From an uncultured Nocardioides sp. (GTDB taxonomy: Bacteria > Actinomycetota > Actinomycetes > Propionibacteriales > Nocardioidaceae), in the NCBI RefSeq assembly GCF_946885725.1, contig NZ_CAMPGZ010000172.1:1-9033 (forward strand): a stretch of DNA of 9,033 bases. The letters run 5' to 3'. Below, piece by piece: positions 6,533-9,033 of the stretch. Made by a program: the position numbers and the translations under genes. Each line of letters begins with the position of its first letter. Within the stretch, counting starts at the first letter, position 1. The notes under the pieces were generated by a model. It was not told the DNA's origin. It ran no database searches and worked only from the letters and a program-made list of their open reading frames with translations.

Positions 6533-7899
6533 TACTGCTGCTCCTTGCTGGTGACGACCTGCGGTCGCAGGTCCTCGGCGGGTGGGGTCCAGGTGTCGGG
6601 GTCGGCGTCGACCTGGTCTCCGGACCGGATGTCCTTGACCTGGTCGGGCCGCCCCTCGGTATCACCGTCACCGGGAGCGCCGGGGAACCAGACGAACGGG
6701 ATGCCGCGCCGTTCGGCCGTGCGGATCTGCTTTCCGAAGCGCTGCGGGGCCGGGGCCACCTCGGTGGGGATGCCGCGGGCGCGCAGCCGGTTGGCGATGT
6801 CGTCGCTCTGCGGGCGGGACTCCTCGTCCACCAGGGCGACCATGACCGCGCTCGGCACGCTGCGGGACGCCGTGAGCCGCCCGGACGAGAGCAGCGGCAC
6901 GAGCATCCGGCTGACGCCGAGGGAGATGCCGACGCCCGGGTACGTCGTCTTCCCGTCGGTGGCGAGCGAGTCGTAGCGACCGCCGGAGCAGATCGAGCCG
7001 AGGCTCTCGTAGCCCTCCATCAGGGTCTCGAACACGGTGCCGGTGTAGTAGTCGAGCCCGCGGGCGATGCGCAGGTCGGCGACGACCTGGACCCGGTCGC
7101 CGGAGACCGGGGCGCAGCCCTCGATGACCGCGGTGAGCTCGCTGAGGCCCTGGTCGAGCAGCTCGGACTCCACGCCGAGCGCGCGGACCCGCTCGGCGAA
7201 CGACGTGTCGGTCGTGCGGATCTCGGCCAGCTGCAGGCACTGCGCGGCCTGCTCGTCCGTGAGCCCGGCCTCGTCGACGAGCATCTTGGCGATCGTCTCG
7301 GCGGGCAGCTTGTCGAGCTTGTCGATGACGCGCATGACGGCGTCGATGTCGTTCGCGCCGATGCCGGCGTAGAAGCCCTGGATCAGCTTGCGGTTGTTGA
7401 CCTGCAGGGTCAGCCGCGGAACCGGCAGCGCCGCCATCGCCTCGGCCATGACGCGGGCGACCTCGACGTCGTGGTGGAAGCCGAGGGTGTCGCGGCCGAC
7501 GATGTCGATGTCCGCCTGGGTGAACTCGCGGTAGCGGCCCTCCTGCGGCCGCTCGCCGCGCCAGACCTTCTGGACCTGGTAGCGGCGGAACGGGAACTCC
7601 AGCTTGCCGGCGTTCTCGACGACGTAGCGCGCGAACGGCACGGTCAGGTCGAAGTGCAGGCCGATGCCCGCGTCGCCGGGGGCGTCGTCGCCGGCCTGGA
7701 GGCGGCGCAGGACGTAGACCTCCTTGGAGGTCTCGCCCTTGCTGAGCAGCTGCTCGAGCGGCTCGACCGCGCGGGTCTCGATCGAGGCGAACCCGTGCAG
7801 CTCGAACGTCCGGGTCAGGGCGTCGATGACCGCGAGCTCGACCGTCCGCTGGGCGGGCAGGAACTCGGGGAAGCCGCTCATGGCGGCGGGACGACTCAT
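6532..7899 (-). CDS. hisS: Histidyl-tRNA synthetase
   Basis: This 455-residue class II enzyme attaches histidine to tRNA-His in the cytoplasm. The start [15 protein letters not shown] is the typical actinobacterial HisRS opening. Motif 1 lies around residues 30-50 ([18 protein letters not shown]). Motif 2 is at 111-135 ([20 protein letters not shown]). The histidine-specific motif [13 protein letters not shown] is at 279-291, and motif 3 is around 320-332 ([13 protein letters not shown]). The C-terminal anticodon-binding domain runs from about 350 to 445 (for example [22 protein letters not shown]). Length is slightly above the usual 420 or so, with a polar tail. The ATG at 7899 begins 1 nt after the MBL gene stop, and its own stop shares a base with the aspS start. 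I see no T-box or other leader control, as hisS is not the first gene. Confidence 0.98.
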   Translation of the reverse strand: MSRPAAMSGFPEFLPAQRTVELAVIDALTRTFELHGFASIETRAVEPLEQLLSKGETSKEVYVLRRLQAGDDAPGDAGIGLHFDLTVPFARYVVENAGKLEFPFRRYQVQKVWRGERPQEGRYREFTQADIDIVGRDTLGFHHDVEVARVMAEAMAALPVPRLTLQVNNRKLIQGFYAGIGANDIDAVMRVIDKLDKLPAETIAKMLVDEAGLTDEQAAQCLQLAEIRTTDTSFAERVRALGVESELLDQGLSELTAVIEGCAPVSGDRVQVVADLRIARGLDYYTGTVFETLMEGYESLGSICSGGRYDSLATDGKTTYPGVGISLGVSRMLVPLLSSGRLTASRSVPSAVMVALVDEESRPQSDDIANRLRARGIPTEVAPAPQRFGKQIRTAERRGIPFVWFPGAPGDGDTEGRPDQVKDIRSGDQVDADPDTWTPPAEDLRPQVVTSKEQQ

Positions 7900-7900
7900 C

Positions 7901-8602
7901 TCACAGGCCTCGGTCTGGGGCGGGGGTGTTGATCAGGTCGAGCAGGAACGGGTTGGTCGCACGCTCGCGGCCGATGCTCGTCTGCTCGCCGTGGCCGGGC
8001 AGGACCACGATGTCGTCGGGCAGCGTCAGCACCTTGTCGCGCAGGCTGCGCAGCATCGTCGGGTGGTCCCCGCCGGGCAGGTCGGTGCGGCCGATGGACC
8101 CGGCGAACAGCAGGTCACCGGAGAACATGACCTCGCTGACGTCACGTTGGCCGTACGGCGTACGGAACGTCACCGACCCGCGGGTGTGCCCCGGCGTGTG
8201 GTCGACGACGAGCTCCAGCCCGGCGAGCTCGAGGTGCTGCCCGTCGGCGAGCTCGCGGACGTCGTCGGGCTCGGCGAACTCGACCTTCTGGCCGAGCAGC
8301 ATCGACGCGGTCTCGGGCGAGATGCCGGCCATCGGGTCCGTCAGCAGGTGCCGGTCCTCGGGGTGGATCCAGGCGGTGCTGTCGTAGGTGCCGGCGACCG
8401 GAGCGACGCACCACATGTGGTCGATGTGCCCGTGGGTCACCAGGATCGAGACGGGCTTGAGGTTGTGCTCGCGCACCACCTCGGCCACGCCCTGCGCCGC
8501 GTCCTTCCCCGGGTCGACGACCACGCACTCGGCGCCCGGGCCGGTCGCGACGACATAGCAGTTGGTGCCCCACGGGCCGGCGGGGAAGCCAGCGATCAGC
8601 AC
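7901..8602 (-). CDS. Metallo-beta-lactamase-fold hydrolase (glyoxalase II-like)
   Basis: This 233-residue cytoplasmic protein is a putative metal-dependent hydrolase. The metal ligands of the fold are all visible: THGHIDH at residues 56-62 (H57, H59, D61, H62), H139 in HTPGHT, D163 in SGDLLF and H204 in LPGHGEQT. The C-terminal GRERATNPFL is typical of the actinobacterial hydrolase found beside hisS (Rv2581c in M. tuberculosis, often annotated gloB). Real glyoxalase II is longer, with a helical C-terminal domain that is missing here, so the true substrate is unknown; small thioesters are a guess. The GTG start at 8602 has AGGAG 7 nt upstream (8614-8610). It is the first gene of the hisS-aspS operon and is divergent from the cyclophilin-like ORF at 8722. 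Confidence 0.93.
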   Translation of the reverse strand: MLIAGFPAGPWGTNCYVVATGPGAECVVVDPGKDAAQGVAEVVREHNLKPVSILVTHGHIDHMWCVAPVAGTYDSTAWIHPEDRHLLTDPMAGISPETASMLLGQKVEFAEPDDVRELADGQHLELAGLELVVDHTPGHTRGSVTFRTPYGQRDVSEVMFSGDLLFAGSIGRTDLPGGDHPTMLRSLRDKVLTLPDDIVVLPGHGEQTSIGRERATNPFLLDLINTPAPDRGL

Positions 8603-8638
8603 GAGGGAGCTCCTGGGACGGGGGAAGAGGACCCGTGC

Positions 8639-8667
8639 AGCCTACCGACGGCCCTCGTGCGTCACGA
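8639..8667 (-). promoter_or_regulatory. Putative promoter of the MBL-hisS-aspS operon
   Basis: On the minus strand TAGGCT (8644-8639) fits the TAnnnT form of actinobacterial -10 boxes. TCGTGA (8667-8662) is a weak -35 candidate with a 17-bp spacer. Transcription would begin near 8632, leaving about 30 nt before the GTG at 8602 and room for the AGGAG site. The -35 match is poor, so this is tentative. Confidence 0.35.
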
Positions 8668-8690
8668 AACCGATATCGGACTCCCGTGAC
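8655..8690. promoter_or_regulatory. Nested inverted repeats between divergent genes
   Basis: Three symmetric elements overlap here. TCGTG/CACGA occupies 8655-8659 and 8663-8667. A perfect 10-bp palindrome CCGATATCGG lies at 8670-8679. GTCACG (8661-8666) pairs with CGTGAC (8685-8690). The cluster covers the putative -35 elements of both divergent promoters, so a bound protein could affect both genes. Individual elements are short and chance is possible. Confidence 0.35.
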
Positions 8691-8714
8691 CCCCGGCACG
8701 CGAATCTCTAGACT
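8686..8714 (+). promoter_or_regulatory. Putative promoter for a leaderless transcript starting at the GTG at 8722
   Basis: GTGACC (8686-8691, four matches to TTGACA) is followed after 17 bp by TAGACT (8709-8714), a good TAnnnT -10. Seven bases separate the -10 from the GTG at 8722, which places the transcription start at or within a base or two of the start codon. No Shine-Dalgarno sequence precedes this GTG. This is the usual geometry of leaderless genes in actinobacteria. Confidence 0.6.
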
Positions 8715-8721
8715 CGCCTGC

Positions 8722-8982
8722 GTGGTCACGAAGAAGCAGCGCCGGCGGCAGCTCGCCCACGCGAGCGCGCAGCGTCGAGCGGCCCGGCTGGCGGCGCGTG
8801 CCGCCCGACGGCGGCGGATGCGCTTCGTGGCGGCCACCCTCGTGGTGCTCGTGGCGGTGACCGGGCTCGTCGCCTGGATCGTCCTCCACGACCGCGACCG
8901 CGAGCCCACGGCGGCTCCGGAGCTCACTGTCAGCAGTGTGTCCGCTCCGGCCGTCCCGACGATGATCGAGGTAACCCGGTGA
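8722..8982 (+). CDS. Small single-pass membrane protein resembling the N-terminal anchor of actinobacterial cyclophilins
   Basis: This is an 86-residue protein from the GTG at 8722. Residues 1-34 are strongly basic (MVTKKQRRRQLAHASAQRRA, then more Arg/Ala). A single hydrophobic helix spans about 35-55 (FVAATLVVLVAVTGLVAWIV), followed by a short outside tail rich in Ala, Pro, Ser and Thr. Orientation by the positive-inside rule is N-terminus in. The opening MVTKKQRRRQLA closely resembles the start I recall for membrane-anchored peptidyl-prolyl isomerases encoded divergently from the MBL-hisS genes in actinobacteria. Here the reading frame stops before any isomerase domain. It may be a truncated or frameshifted ppi gene, or a separate small protein. 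An upstream in-frame ATG at 8635 is unlikely because it would place the promoter inside the gene. The stop overlaps the next start by 4 bp. Confidence 0.65.
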   Translation: MVTKKQRRRQLAHASAQRRAARLAARAARRRRMRFVAATLVVLVAVTGLVAWIVLHDRDREPTAAPELTVSSVSAPAVPTMIEVTR

Positions 8983-9033
8983 GCACGTCCGATCAGGAGC
9001 AGCCGACCCCCGCTCCGACTCCTGCTCCTCCCC
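8979..9033 (+). CDS. Start of an unidentified ORF with a Pro/Ala/Thr-rich N-terminus (cut by window edge)
   Basis: The GTG at 8979 overlaps the preceding stop (GTGA) and has GAGGT at 8968-8972, 6 nt upstream, a good ribosome-binding site. Only 18 residues are visible: MSTSDQEQPTPAPTPAPP. DUF349-family proteins with Pro-rich starts occur in this neighbourhood in some actinobacteria and are one candidate. The other is the rest of a cyclophilin gene whose linker has shifted frame. The visible part carries no diagnostic motif. Confidence 0.5.
   Translation, partial: MSTSDQEQPTPAPTPAPP

Noticed and set aside
4697..6976. Very long open frame on the plus strand (759 codons) opposite aspS and hisS
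   Set aside because: The protein is rich in Arg, Gly, Val, Leu and Ala with no domain, and it lies antisense to two unmistakable synthetase genes. Long antisense frames are expected from strong G/C bias at third codon positions.
8142..8927. 261-codon minus-strand frame overlapping the MBL gene and the divergent intergenic region
   Set aside because: It overlaps the well-supported MBL gene in another frame, is Arg/Ala-rich and runs through both candidate promoters.
1..9033. CRISPR arrays, tRNA or rRNA genes, insertion sequences, T-box or riboswitch leaders
   Set aside because: I saw no spaced repeat arrays, cloverleaf signatures, transposase motifs or conserved leader structures in any gap. 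The gaps are short and are described above.

Overview
The window looks like chromosomal DNA from a high-GC actinomycete, probably a Nocardioidaceae-like member of the Actinomycetota. The genes show strong G/C bias at third positions, GTG starts, and 4-bp or 1-bp gene overlaps. AspRS and HisRS have the actinobacterial sequence style. The order of hisS next to a metallo-beta-lactamase (MBL) hydrolase, with a divergent cyclophilin-like gene beyond it, is a familiar actinobacterial neighbourhood (in Mycobacterium tuberculosis: hisS, Rv2581c, ppiB). The family assignment is an inference from recalled sequence style, not a search.

Almost everything is on the minus strand and reads from high to low coordinates. 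Positions 8602 to 4712 hold a tight three-gene operon: an MBL-fold hydrolase, histidyl-tRNA synthetase (hisS) and aspartyl-tRNA synthetase (aspS). The gaps are 1 nt and a 1-nt overlap. It closes with a perfect 18-bp hairpin at 4638-4675.

A 282-bp gap (4430-4711) then separates aspS from a peptide/nickel-type ABC importer. This gap holds the hairpin and three operator-like repeats. The importer genes run in the order DppC-like permease (4429-3431), family-5 lipoprotein binding protein (3378-1618), DppB-like permease (1488-493) and DppD-like ATPase (496 to the window edge, truncated). Between the binding protein and the second permease lies a very strong hairpin without a U-tract. It probably sets a higher level of binding protein than of membrane subunits. 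The cargo cannot be read from sequence; peptides are the default guess.

At the right edge a short intergenic region (8603-8721) carries back-to-back promoters. The rightward promoter fits a leaderless transcript starting at a GTG at 8722. It makes an 86-residue single-pass membrane protein whose first residues match the N-terminus I recall for actinobacterial membrane-anchored cyclophilins, but the isomerase domain is absent. A Pro/Ala-rich ORF overlaps its stop by 4 bp and runs off the window.

I found no mobile elements, CRISPR arrays, tRNA or rRNA genes, and no obviously new multi-gene system. The points most worth checking are the cyclophilin-like stub, the two strong hairpins and the operator-like cluster upstream of the transporter.
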